Source of the DNA: an uncultured Actinomycetes bacterium | GTDB taxonomy: Bacteria; Actinomycetota; Actinomycetes; Nanopelagicales; Nanopelagicaceae | DNA length: 35,458 nt | Direction: 5' to 3' | Assembly: GCA_903867285.1 (NCBI GenBank) | Contig: CAIPQX010000167.1 | Coordinates: 1-35,458, forward strand | In this document: positions 10,105-19,335 of the stretch, piece after piece | Position numbering within the stretch: position 1 is the first letter of the stretch | Layout: each line of letters begins with the position of its first letter | Translations under genes and position numbers: made by a program | Notes under the pieces: model-generated | Told to the model about the DNA's origin: nothing | Database searches by the model: none | The model's input: only the letters and a program-made list of their open reading frames with translations

Positions 10105-10938
10105 GTGAGTACATATGCCTACCTCGGACCCTCCGGAACATTTACCGAGGCAGCCTTAATAGGTATCACCTCCCCTGCGGACCAATTGATCCCTTATTCC
10201 AACGTGACCGCCGCTTTAGATGCCGTCCGTGAGGGGCGCGCAGAATTTGCCCTCGTTCCCATCGAAAATTCGGTTGAAGGGGTTGTTGCCCGCACTCTAG
10301 ATGAATTGGCTACTGGCGCCGCCTTGGAGATTGTCGCCGAAACCACGATTCCAGTGAGTTTTGCCTTGATGACTCTGCCTTCAAACAAGACCAAGACAAT
10401 CACTCGAATTGCCACTCACCCGCATGCTGAATCGCAATGCCGAATATTTATCGCGCGAGAATATTCCGGCGCGGAAGTTATTACCACACCCTCCACTGCA
10501 GCGGCAGCCGAGGGGCTGAAGGAGGGCAATTGGGATGGCGCAATCGCGGCGAAGATTGCAGCTGATAAGTACGGCCTCACGGTGATAGCAGAGAATATCG
10601 GCGACAATGATGCAGCCGTTACGCGATTTGTTCTCGCCCGTAAACCCGGCGTAATTCCAGTTCCAAGCGGCAATGATCGAACCTCGCTTGTCGCTTACAT
10701 AGGCATCGATCATGCCGGAGCTCTCTTAGAGATATTGACCGAATTCGCTAAGAATGATGTAAATCTCTCTTTCATTCAGAGCCGCCCTACCGGACGCGAG
10801 CTGGGGCATTATCACTTCATCATCGATGTTGAGGGCCACCAGAGCGATGTAGCGGTTGCACGCTCAATTATTGGCTTACGCTCGATCTGTGAAGATATTC
10901 GAGTTCTAGGTTCCTACCCTCGCGCGGCGAATAGATAG
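10105..10938 (+). CDS. pheA: Prephenate dehydratase
   Basis: YLGPSGTFTEAAL, VPIENSVEGVV, ACT domain with ESRP-like (IQSRPTGRELGHYHFIIDVEGH); GTG start with TAGAGT-N6 upstream. Confidence 0.93.
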   Translation: MSTYAYLGPSGTFTEAALIGITSPADQLIPYSNVTAALDAVREGRAEFALVPIENSVEGVVARTLDELATGAALEIVAETTIPVSFALMTLPSNKTKTITRIATHPHAESQCRIFIAREYSGAEVITTPSTAAAAEGLKEGNWDGAIAAKIAADKYGLTVIAENIGDNDAAVTRFVLARKPGVIPVPSGNDRTSLVAYIGIDHAGALLEILTEFAKNDVNLSFIQSRPTGRELGHYHFIIDVEGHQSDVAVARSIIGLRSICEDIRVLGSYPRAANR

Positions 10939-10947
10939 GCTAACCCC

Positions 10948-12210
10948 GTGATTGATTTAAAGATATTGCGTGAGGACCCAGATCGCGTTCGCCAGTCGCA
11001 GAAGGTGCGCGGCGAGAGCGTCGAAATTGTTGACCAACTATTAGTTTTGGATGAAGCACGTCGTACCGCGATCACAACTTTTGAAACTTTGCGGGCAGAG
11101 CAGAACGTACTTTCGAAATCCGTTGGCGCTGCTAAGGGTGATGAAAAAAGCGCGCTCTTGGAGAATGCGAAGGCGCTCTCGGTAAAGGTAAAAGAGGCAG
11201 ATGCCGCACGTGCCGTTGCAGAGGCGGCCGCCGATGCAGCTTTGTTACAGATTCACAATGTGATTAGCCCAGATGCTCCAGTAGGCGGCGAGGCTGACTT
11301 TGTTGTTCTCGAGCATGTAGGGACACCACGTGATTTCTCCACTGCGGGATTTGAACCAAAGGATCATGTAGAACTCGGTAAAATTCTTAAAGCTATCGAT
11401 ACCGAGCGCGGGGCTAAGGTTGCGGGCTCTCGCTCTTATTACTTAACTGGGGTAGGTGCGCTCTTAGAATTTGCTCTCGTCAATTATGCAATTTCCTCCG
11501 CGACTAAAGCGGGTTTTACCCCTGTTATTCCGCCCGTCTTGGTGAACCCACCAGCGATGGAAGGCACGGGATTTTTAGGTCAAGCAGCAGAGAATGTCTA
11601 TCACTTAGAAGAAGATGATGTGTATCTCGTGGGTACCAGCGAAGTACCTCTCGCCGCGTATCACATGGACGAAGTCATCGATGGTTTGCCTTTGCGTTAC
11701 GCCGGATATTCAACGTGTTTTCGCCGTGAAGCAGGAACATATGGAAAAGATACGCGCGGCATTATTCGCGTTCATCAATTCGATAAAGTAGAGATGTTCA
11801 TTTTTTGTGAACCCAAAGATGCGCTCATTGAACACCAGAAGTTATTGCGTTGGGAGAAGGATTTCCTAGATGCGATGGAGATCCCTTACCGTGTTATCGA
11901 TGTCGCCTCTGGCGATCTGGGAGCTAGTGCCATTCGCAAATTTGATATCGAGGCTTGGATTCCTACGCAGAACGCGTATCGAGAAGTTACCAGCACATCT
12001 AACTGCACCGAATTCCAGGCGCGCCGTTTGAATATTCGATACCGCGATGGCGATGCAACGAAGCCAGTAGCAACCCTTAATGGAACCTTGGTCGCAATTC
12101 CAAGAATGATCGTTGCTATTTTAGAAAATCATCAACAAGCAGATGGTTCGGTTATTGTTCCCGCCGCCCTTCGCCCCTTCTTAGGAGTCGACCGATTACT
12201 TCCGGCATAA
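10948..12210 (+). CDS. serS: Seryl-tRNA synthetase
   Basis: N-terminal coiled coil, [27 protein letters not shown], class II motifs [25 protein letters not shown] and [20 protein letters not shown]6-GTG. Confidence 0.96.
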   Translation: MIDLKILREDPDRVRQSQKVRGESVEIVDQLLVLDEARRTAITTFETLRAEQNVLSKSVGAAKGDEKSALLENAKALSVKVKEADAARAVAEAAADAALLQIHNVISPDAPVGGEADFVVLEHVGTPRDFSTAGFEPKDHVELGKILKAIDTERGAKVAGSRSYYLTGVGALLEFALVNYAISSATKAGFTPVIPPVLVNPPAMEGTGFLGQAAENVYHLEEDDVYLVGTSEVPLAAYHMDEVIDGLPLRYAGYSTCFRREAGTYGKDTRGIIRVHQFDKVEMFIFCEPKDALIEHQKLLRWEKDFLDAMEIPYRVIDVASGDLGASAIRKFDIEAWIPTQNAYREVTSTSNCTEFQARRLNIRYRDGDATKPVATLNGTLVAIPRMIVAILENHQQADGSVIVPAALRPFLGVDRLLPA

Positions 12211-13022
12211 CTGGCAAAAGACCTAAGGTCATTGCAACTGATTTAGATGGCACGATCGTCTCCTCGTATGAGCGGATCACTTCACGTACTATTGCGGCCT
12301 TCACCGCAGCTCGTGAAGCCGGCGTTGAGGTTTTCTTTGTCACCGGTAGGCCGCCTCGCTGGATGCGCGAGATCAAAGACACCTTTGGATTTGGTAACGC
12401 GATCTGTGCCAACGGAGCGATGCATTATGACTTAATGAAAGAAGAGGTCATTGAAGAGTGGTTGATTCCCCTTGAGAATCAATTCGAATTTGTTAAGAGA
12501 ATGCGCGCCGCCGTACCCTCGATCTCGTTTGCCACCGAATATGGAGATGAATTTCACCATGAAAGCGCGTACATCCCTCGCTGGGATGTTGGAGTCGACA
12601 TGGCACCTGTTTTGCGAATCGAAGAGAAGCTACTGAAGCCTGCCTTTAAAATGTTGGCTCGCTGTTCCGATTACGAATTCACGTCAGATGAGCTCTTGGA
12701 GATTGCTCTGCGTGAAGTCGGGGATCTTGTAACCATTACACACTCAAATGCGAGCGAGGCGCTTCTAGAGATATCTGCTCTCGGAGTCAGTAAAGGGGAA
12801 ACCCTCGCGAAACTTACGGCGCGCTTAGGGTTCACGTCGAAGGATGTTGTGACATTTGGAGATAACCCCAATGACTTTTCAATGCTCAAATGGGCAGATC
12901 GATCATGGGCGATGGCCGACGGTCACGTCGATGGCCCTAAGAACGCGAAGTTTGTCGCCCAACCTCATCACTTAGATGGTGTCGCAATTGTGATTGAAGA
13001 ATTGCTCGCCTTACCTGAGTAA
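12195..13022 (+). CDS. HAD-superfamily (Cof-type) hydrolase, probable ATT start
   Basis: In-frame translation upstream of ORF-track ATG 12363 supplies the HAD motif [12 protein letters not shown]; later motifs FVTGRPP and [12 protein letters not shown]. No ATG/GTG/TTG between serS-internal frame and 12363; AGGAG 7 nt before ATT at 12195. Confidence 0.75.
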   Translation: MTSGITGKRPKVIATDLDGTIVSSYERITSRTIAAFTAAREAGVEVFFVTGRPPRWMREIKDTFGFGNAICANGAMHYDLMKEEVIEEWLIPLENQFEFVKRMRAAVPSISFATEYGDEFHHESAYIPRWDVGVDMAPVLRIEEKLLKPAFKMLARCSDYEFTSDELLEIALREVGDLVTITHSNASEALLEISALGVSKGETLAKLTARLGFTSKDVVTFGDNPNDFSMLKWADRSWAMADGHVDGPKNAKFVAQPHHLDGVAIVIEELLALPE

Positions 13023-13070
13023 AAAGTGGCGATTTTGCCTCTCCCTAGGTGTGCCAGTAAGTTTGCCCAC

Positions 13071-13156
13071 GGAGGGCTCGCATAGCGGCCGAGTGCACCG
13101 GTCTTGAAAACCGGCAAGGGAAACCTTCGTGGGTTCAAATCCCACGCCCTCCGCCA
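13071..13156 (+). tRNA. tRNA-Ser (anticodon TGA), CCA encoded
   Basis: Acceptor GGAGGGC/GCCCTCC, anticodon loop CTTGAAA, long variable arm, GGTTCAAATCC T-arm, discriminator G then CCA (13154-13156). Confidence 0.95.
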
Positions 13157-13196
13157 GACCCGCCAGACCCGCCAGACCCGCCAGACCCGCCAGACC
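13152..13196 (+). repeat. Tandem repeat, 5 x 9 bp CGCCAGACC, overlapping the tRNA-Ser 3' end
   Basis: Five exact consecutive units; first unit contains the discriminator base and CCA of the tRNA. Confidence 0.97.
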
Positions 13197-13278
13197 TTCT
13201 TGGGCTTGTGTGCGATTTCACCCCTAGAAGGTAGGAACCCACCTAGCCTTAATCGGGTTCTGGCACGAAACTTCTCCC

Positions 13279-14136
13279 ATGGCAATTGATACCTCAGGCA
13301 CCGGAGTCTTCTCCGAGGGGCGCGCAAAATTATCTGCTCGCACGCTGCGCACAGACAAGTGGTGGCTGCAACCACTCATCGCTTTCCTGGCGCTCTTTTC
13401 ATTTATTATTTATGCGACCTGGCGCGCTTTCGAGGGAGCGCATTATTTTCTCTCTCCACTGATCTCGCCTTTCTACTCGCCCTGTCTAACCACGAAGTGT
13501 GTAGATGGTTCGTCACTACTTGGACATTGGGCCTCAATTGGGACAATTTCGCCAGCTCTCTTGATTTTGATCTTCCCCTTGGGATTCCGCATGACTTGTT
13601 ACTACTACCGCAAGACCTATTACCGCTCTTTCTGGATGTCACCACCTGCATGTGCCGTAGCCGAGCCGCACGCAAAGTACACCGGTGAAACACGCAAGCC
13701 ACTCATTTTGCAAAATGCGCACCGCTACTTCTTTTACGCCGGACTAGTTTTTAATGTACTCCTGACCATTGATGCGATTCTCTCCTTCCGCCGCCCATTT
13801 GTTGGCGGAAATATCGAGACGTATCCAGGAAGCGTTGCGCAGGCTCACGAAGTACTCAAGTGGGGACATATGAGCATCGGTACGATCGTGCTTCTAGCTA
13901 ACGCAACTTTCCTATGGCTCTACTCTGCTTCGTGCCACACCTGTCGTCACACAATCGGTGGCCGGCTACGTAACTTCTCAAAGCACCCGGTTCGCTATAA
14001 GGCTTGGACCATCGTCTCTGCCCTGAATCATAAACACCAAGAATTCGCTTGGGTCTCTTTAGTTGGTGTTGCTTTTGCCGATATTTATGTGCGGACCGTT
14101 TCAATTCACCCACTTCTTAACCACTACTTCTTCTAA
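13279..14136 (+). CDS. Succinate dehydrogenase membrane (cytochrome b-like) subunit, actinobacterial type
   Basis: 285 aa multi-TM protein directly upstream of the flavoprotein and Fe-S subunits; His-rich membrane helices. Confidence 0.8.
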   Translation: MAIDTSGTGVFSEGRAKLSARTLRTDKWWLQPLIAFLALFSFIIYATWRAFEGAHYFLSPLISPFYSPCLTTKCVDGSSLLGHWASIGTISPALLILIFPLGFRMTCYYYRKTYYRSFWMSPPACAVAEPHAKYTGETRKPLILQNAHRYFFYAGLVFNVLLTIDAILSFRRPFVGGNIETYPGSVAQAHEVLKWGHMSIGTIVLLANATFLWLYSASCHTCRHTIGGRLRNFSKHPVRYKAWTIVSALNHKHQEFAWVSLVGVAFADIYVRTVSIHPLLNHYFF

Positions 14137-14147
14137 AGGCGCTGACC

Positions 14148-16034
14148 ATGACTGCAAATCTTGAACGTCATAAGTACGACATCGTCGTTATTGGTGCCGG
14201 TGGCGCTGGGCTACGGGCTGCCCTCGAAGCACGAGAAGCTGGACTCACCGTAGCGATCGTTTGCAAATCTCTCTTCGGGAAAGCCCATACCGTTATGGCG
14301 GAAGGCGGCGCTGCCGCCTCTATGGGTAATGTGAATGAGAAAGATAACTGGATGGTGCACTTCCGTGACACGATGCGTGGCGGCAAGTTTCTTAATCATT
14401 ATCGAATGGCGGAACTACATGCCAAGGAAGCGCCAGATCGCATCTGGGAGTTAGAAACGTGGGGCGCGCTCTTTGATCGCACTAAAGAGGGCAAAATTTC
14501 ACAACGTAACTTTGGTGGGCACGAATATCCACGTCTGGCCCACGTTGGTGACCGCACCGGCTTGGAATTAATCCGCACCATGCAACAACGCATTGTTGCT
14601 CTGCAACAAGTAGATGCGCGCGAGACCGGCAACCCTGAAACCAATATACGAGTTTTTGCCGAAGTAACCATCACGGAAATTCTCAATGAGAATGGCAAGG
14701 TTGCGGGTGCCTACGGATACCGCCGTGAAAACGGCGCAGAGGTCCTCTTTGAAGCACCAGCAGTTGTGATTGCAACGGGTGGCGTTGGTAAGACATTTAA
14801 AATTACCTCTAACTCTTGGGAGGGCACTGGCGATGGCCATGCGCTCGCACTCAAATCGGGAGCCAACCTTGTCGATATGGAATTCTTACAATTCCACCCT
14901 ACGGGTATGGTCTGGCCACTCTCGGTCAAAGGAATTCTTGTCACCGAGTCGGTACGCGGTGAAGGTGGAATTTTGACCAATAGTCTGGGTGAACGCTTTA
15001 TGTTCAAGTACATTCCAGATGTATTTAAGAATCAATATGCGGACAATGAAGCCGAAGCCGATCGTTGGTATATCGATCAAGATAACAATCGCCGTCCCCC
15101 AGAACTTCTTCCGCGGGATGAAGTTGCGCGTGCTATTAACTCTGAAGTTAAAGCAGGACGCGGAACAGAGCATGGCGGAGTCTTCCTTGATGTTTCAAAG
15201 CGCCTCTCTGCCGAAATTATTAAGAAGCGCCTTCCATCCATGTGGCATCAGTTCTACGAGCTAGCTGGCGTAGATATCACCAAAGAGGCGATGGAGGTCG
15301 GTCCAACTTGTCACTATGTAATGGGTGGCGTTGAAGTTAATCCAGATACCGCTGCAGCTGTAGGAGTCGAAGGACTCTTTGCTGCCGGTGAAGTTGCGGG
15401 CGGAATGCACGGTTCAAATCGCCTCGGTGGAAACTCGCTCACAGACCTCTTGGTCTTTGGTCGTCGCGCCGGAATGGGTGCTGTAGCTTATGTGAAGTCG
15501 CACGGTGCCAATCCAGTGAGTGATTCCACCATAGTGAAGGCAGCTACGAGAATCGCGGCTCCTTTCACACGGGTGGGCGGCGAAAATGCCTACTCACTTC
15601 ATCAAGAGCTACAAGAAATTACGCACAACTTAGTCGGAATCATCCGCACCCGAGCAGAACTTGTAGAAGCTATCGAAAAGATTGCTGACATCCGAAAGCG
15701 AAGTGCAAACATCTCCGTCACCGGAGATCGAATGTTCAATCCAGGTTTCCATCTTGCTTTCGATCTCGACAATATGTTGCTCGTCGCAGAAAGTACAGCG
15801 AAATCAGCGCTCCTGCGGGAAGAGTCGCGTGGAGGACATACACGTGATGATTTCCCTGGAATGAATCCCACCTGGCGTCAGGTCAACCACATCTCGAGTT
15901 TCGACGGTACTCAAGTCAATATCAAGGCACAATCACTTCCAGTTCTACCGAAAGAGCTCTTTGATCTCTTTGATGTTCACGAATTAGAGAAGTACATGAC
16001 CCCGCAGGAAATTGCGAAAGGCGGATCAAACTAA
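14148..16034 (+). CDS. sdhA: Succinate dehydrogenase/fumarate reductase flavoprotein subunit
   Basis: FAD motif VVIGAGGAGLRAALEA, LQFHPTG, GEVAGGMHGSNRLGGNSLTDLLVFGRRAG. Confidence 0.95.
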   Translation: MTANLERHKYDIVVIGAGGAGLRAALEAREAGLTVAIVCKSLFGKAHTVMAEGGAAASMGNVNEKDNWMVHFRDTMRGGKFLNHYRMAELHAKEAPDRIWELETWGALFDRTKEGKISQRNFGGHEYPRLAHVGDRTGLELIRTMQQRIVALQQVDARETGNPETNIRVFAEVTITEILNENGKVAGAYGYRRENGAEVLFEAPAVVIATGGVGKTFKITSNSWEGTGDGHALALKSGANLVDMEFLQFHPTGMVWPLSVKGILVTESVRGEGGILTNSLGERFMFKYIPDVFKNQYADNEAEADRWYIDQDNNRRPPELLPRDEVARAINSEVKAGRGTEHGGVFLDVSKRLSAEIIKKRLPSMWHQFYELAGVDITKEAMEVGPTCHYVMGGVEVNPDTAAAVGVEGLFAAGEVAGGMHGSNRLGGNSLTDLLVFGRRAGMGAVAYVKSHGANPVSDSTIVKAATRIAAPFTRVGGENAYSLHQELQEITHNLVGIIRTRAELVEAIEKIADIRKRSANISVTGDRMFNPGFHLAFDLDNMLLVAESTAKSALLREESRGGHTRDDFPGMNPTWRQVNHISSFDGTQVNIKAQSLPVLPKELFDLFDVHELEKYMTPQEIAKGGSN

Positions 16035-16795
16035 TGGCGCGCACACTCAAACTTCGCATCTGGCGCGGTAACGATGAAGATGGAGCGTTACAAGATGTCA
16101 CCGTTGAAGGAAATAACGGAGAAGTAGTTCTCGACATCATTCACCGTGTTCAAGCAACACAGATGGGTGACCTGGCAGTTCGTTGGAATTGCAAAGCAGG
16201 CAAATGTGGTTCGTGTTCCATGGAGATCAACGGAAAGCCACGACTTGCATGTATGACCCAGATATCCGCATACGGGGATGATGAAGTAATCACCATAACC
16301 CCATTGCGTGCATTCCCTGTTATTAAAGATCTCGTTACTGACGTCTCATTCAATTACAAGAAGGCGATGGAAGTTCGAGCTTACGAACACCCGGCAGATC
16401 TTAAGCCTGGCGAAGCTCGTATGCAGCAAGTGGATGTAGAGCGCTCACAAGAATTTCGGAAGTGTATTGAATGCTTCTTATGCCAAGACACCTGCCACGT
16501 TATCCGCGATCACGAAGAGAACAAGAAATCCTTCGCTGGCCCTAGATTCTTTATCCGTATCGCCGAACTTGATATGCACCCGCTAGACACCCTGCGCAAT
16601 CGCAAGCAGACTGCGCAATCTGAACATGGGCTTGGAATGTGCAACATCACCAAGTGCTGTACAGAGGTCTGCCCTGAGCACATTCGCATCACCGACAACG
16701 CCATTATCCCCATGAAAGAGCGCGTCGTAGACGTCAAGTACGACCCACTTCGCTGGTTAGGCTCGGTTATCAGAAAGAGAGACGGTATTCTTTAA
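16034..16795 (+). CDS. sdhB: Succinate dehydrogenase iron-sulfur subunit
   Basis: CKAGKCGSC plus CIECFLCQDTC and CTEVCPEHI cluster motifs. Confidence 0.95.
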   Translation: MARTLKLRIWRGNDEDGALQDVTVEGNNGEVVLDIIHRVQATQMGDLAVRWNCKAGKCGSCSMEINGKPRLACMTQISAYGDDEVITITPLRAFPVIKDLVTDVSFNYKKAMEVRAYEHPADLKPGEARMQQVDVERSQEFRKCIECFLCQDTCHVIRDHEENKKSFAGPRFFIRIAELDMHPLDTLRNRKQTAQSEHGLGMCNITKCCTEVCPEHIRITDNAIIPMKERVVDVKYDPLRWLGSVIRKRDGIL

Positions 16796-16797
16796 GC

Positions 16798-17151
16798 ATG
16801 AGGATATTTGTTCGTTGGGGAGTATTAGCTCTCGCAGTATGGGCGGCTACAGGTTTAGTTCCAGGAATCAAGGTCCTCGGGGGCGCGTGGTCGTATCTCT
16901 TGGTTGCCTTGATTTTCTCCTTAATTAATACTTTTTTGGGTTCATTCCTTAAGTTGATGACTCTTCCTGCCGTGATTCTCAGTGCAGGACTTTTCTTGAT
17001 CGTGATCAACGCCGCAATGCTCGAAGTGACGACGCACATTACTAAAAGACTCACCATCACTTCTTTCTGGTCAGCAGTATTCGCCTCCGTCATTATTAGT
17101 TTGGTTTCGGGTGCGGGGTCCCGTTTAACTTCCAAACGCAATTGGAAGTAA
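16798..17151 (+). CDS. Phage holin family 4 / 4-TM membrane protein
   Basis: 117 aa, four hydrophobic segments, LALAVWAATGLVPGIKV ... LINTFLGSFLKLMTLPAVILSAGLFLIVINAAML. Confidence 0.75.
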   Translation: MRIFVRWGVLALAVWAATGLVPGIKVLGGAWSYLLVALIFSLINTFLGSFLKLMTLPAVILSAGLFLIVINAAMLEVTTHITKRLTITSFWSAVFASVIISLVSGAGSRLTSKRNWK

Positions 17152-17525
17152 AACAGCTCTCTGTCGTATCACTAGGCGGAATTATTGGCTCCCTCGCCAG
17201 GTGGGTTGTGTCACTCCTCATCGTTGACCCGGGTTTTCCTTGGGCTACGCTCACCGTTAATTATCTGGGTGCTGTTTTACTTACCATCATCGTGATCTAT
17301 ATCCGCCATCACCCGAACCCACAATGGTGGTGGCGCCCCGCATTGGGAACCGGATTCTGCGGTGGTTTCACGACTTACTCTGCCTTTGCTGTGACCCTTG
17401 ATCATGACCTGAACTCTCATAATTTTCATGGTCTCATCACGTATGTGCTGGCATCTCTTATTGGAACATTTATTTTGGTCTTTGCAACAAATGAATTTCT
17501 CGATAGACGTTGGTCTAAAAAATGA
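17142..17525 (+). CDS. crcB: CrcB fluoride exporter, subunit 1
   Basis: GGIIGSLARWVVS, TLTVNYLGAVLL, GTGFCGGFTTYSAFAV; TTG start. Confidence 0.88.
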   Translation: MEVKQLSVVSLGGIIGSLARWVVSLLIVDPGFPWATLTVNYLGAVLLTIIVIYIRHHPNPQWWWRPALGTGFCGGFTTYSAFAVTLDHDLNSHNFHGLITYVLASLIGTFILVFATNEFLDRRWSKK

Positions 17526-17860
17526 GAGTGCTTCTGATCTCTCTTGGTGCCGGGATAGGTGCACCTCTTCGATATCTCATTGATAAAAATATGCGCAAAA
17601 AGCGAGTCAATCTAATCCCGCTCGAAACGCTGTTAATCAATGTGCTTGGTTCATTTGTTCTCGGCATAACTGTCCATCGCGATGCAAATATGGGTTTCCT
17701 CTTTGGTACCGGATTTGCGGGAGCATTTACAACTTGGTCGGCTTTTGCTTTGGAAACTCACGACCTATTCAAATCGAGAAAGCATGTCATTGCCTGGGGA
17801 TATCTCTTGTTAACGCTTCTTCTGGGCGTGGCAGCTGCTGCTGCAGGGGATGCGATCTAA
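17522..17860 (+). CDS. crcB: CrcB fluoride exporter, subunit 2
   Basis: GAGIGAPLRYLID, ETLLINVLGSFVLG, GTGFAGAFTTWSAFALET; overlaps subunit 1. Confidence 0.9.
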   Translation: MRVLLISLGAGIGAPLRYLIDKNMRKKRVNLIPLETLLINVLGSFVLGITVHRDANMGFLFGTGFAGAFTTWSAFALETHDLFKSRKHVIAWGYLLLTLLLGVAAAAAGDAI

Positions 17861-19335
17861 CGAAGCAGGTTAGTAACCCACACTTCAACCTCATCAGGAT
17901 GGCTAGGTAGTGCGCGACTTAAAACTTGCACGCCTGTCTTTGTAACTAATACATCGTCCTCAATGCGAACGCCGATGCCGCGGTACTCGGCAGGGAAGAG
18001 CAGATCATCGGGTTGAATATAGAGTCCAGGTTCGACTGTAAGCACCATTCCCACTTCTAGAACTCCCTCGCGGTAATCCTCTTTACGGGCCTGCGCGCAG
18101 TCATGGACATCAAGTCCCAACATATGCCCAGTGCTATGCACCGTCCATCTCCGATGGAAACCTGCATATTCTTGTAGTGATTCTTCGGCGCTGACGGGGA
18201 GTACGCCCAACTCTTCTAAGCCCCGGGCTAAGACCGCACTGGCCGCGTCATGGAAGGCGCTCCACGGAGCTCCCGGCTTAACTGCTTCAATTCCAGCGCG
18301 CTGCGCTGCATAAACGAGAGAGTAAATCTTGCGCTGCGCCGGCGAGAACTTTCCGTTGACGGGGATAGTTCTTGTGATGTCAGCGGTATACATAGAATCA
18401 ACTTCAGCACCGGCATCTATAAGGATTAAATCTCCTGGCAAGACATCGCCATCATTCTTAATCCAGTGTAGAACGCAGGCATGTGAACCAGCAGCTGCGA
18501 TCGTGTCATATCCAAGATCATTGCCCTCCAGGCGCGCTCTGCCATAAAAAGCCGATTCAATGATGCGCTCGCCACGTTTAACAGATACCGCCGCAGGAAG
18601 AGCTTGCACCATGTCGCTAAATCCGCGAATAGTGACATCGATCGCCTTCTGGATCTCGGCAATTTCGTATCGATCCTTTATCAGTCGCAACGCAGAGATC
18701 TGGGCGAGCAACTTGGCTTCGCGTTTCTTACGATGCTCGACTAAGGCATCGACAACTGGATCTTCACCGTGAATAGCCAAGGTGTCCACATCATCTTCGA
18801 GCATTTCAGTGAGATCATCGATATGAATTACTGACATTCCATAACGCTGCTCAGTTTCTGAGGCAGAGAGTCTGCGTCCAATCCAGAACTCACCATGTCT
18901 GCGATCGGAGTGAAATTCATCGGTATCACGTGGTGAACGAGGATGAATCAAGAGCAGAGCTTCATGTCCTTGTGCGGCTGGCTCTAGTATCAATACAGAA
19001 TCCGGGACGCAGTCGCTGGCGGTAATCCCCGTGAAATACGCATAGGCGCTATGTGCGCGGAATTTGTAATCAGTGTCATTGCTGCGCACCTTGAATGTTC
19101 CTGCTGGAATTACGAGTCGTACTCCGGGATAAAGTGCCGAAATCTTGGCGCGGCGTACCGCGGCAAACTTCACAACTTCGGCAGGTTTAACTCCCTGCAA
19201 GGCGGTATCTGACCACCCCAAAGCCATAAATTCCGTTAGAGCTTCGCCTTTAGGGATGTCATGTGACTGGGTACCAGGTGCCCGATCAGGAATCTTATTC
19301 ACATTGGTAAGGGTACTAGGCTTGGAGTATGTCAT
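17857..19335 (-). CDS. pepP: Xaa-Pro aminopeptidase (M24 family)
   Basis: N-terminal aminopeptidase P domain and metal ligands in LIDAGAEVDSMYTADITR, HSTGHMLGLDVHD, LTVEPGLYI, GVRIEDDVLVT; ATG at 19335 (MTYSKPS) preferred over the GTG at 19698. Confidence 0.9.
   Translation of the reverse strand: MTYSKPSTLTNVNKIPDRAPGTQSHDIPKGEALTEFMALGWSDTALQGVKPAEVVKFAAVRRAKISALYPGVRLVIPAGTFKVRSNDTDYKFRAHSAYAYFTGITASDCVPDSVLILEPAAQGHEALLLIHPRSPRDTDEFHSDRRHGEFWIGRRLSASETEQRYGMSVIHIDDLTEMLEDDVDTLAIHGEDPVVDALVEHRKKREAKLLAQISALRLIKDRYEIAEIQKAIDVTIRGFSDMVQALPAAVSVKRGERIIESAFYGRARLEGNDLGYDTIAAAGSHACVLHWIKNDGDVLPGDLILIDAGAEVDSMYTADITRTIPVNGKFSPAQRKIYSLVYAAQRAGIEAVKPGAPWSAFHDAASAVLARGLEELGVLPVSAEESLQEYAGFHRRWTVHSTGHMLGLDVHDCAQARKEDYREGVLEVGMVLTVEPGLYIQPDDLLFPAEYRGIGVRIEDDVLVTKTGVQVLSRALPSHPDEVEVWVTNLLR

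Noticed and set aside
12968-13375. 135-aa minus-strand ORF with VWRVWRVWRVWR repeats
   Set aside because: It is the antisense of tRNA-Ser and its tandem repeat and runs into the sdh gene start; a spurious translation of a 9-bp repeat.
16700-16800. Fluoride riboswitch upstream of the crcB cluster
   Set aside because: Genes upstream of crcB are tightly packed (sdhB, 4-TM protein), and I could not find the crcB motif core.
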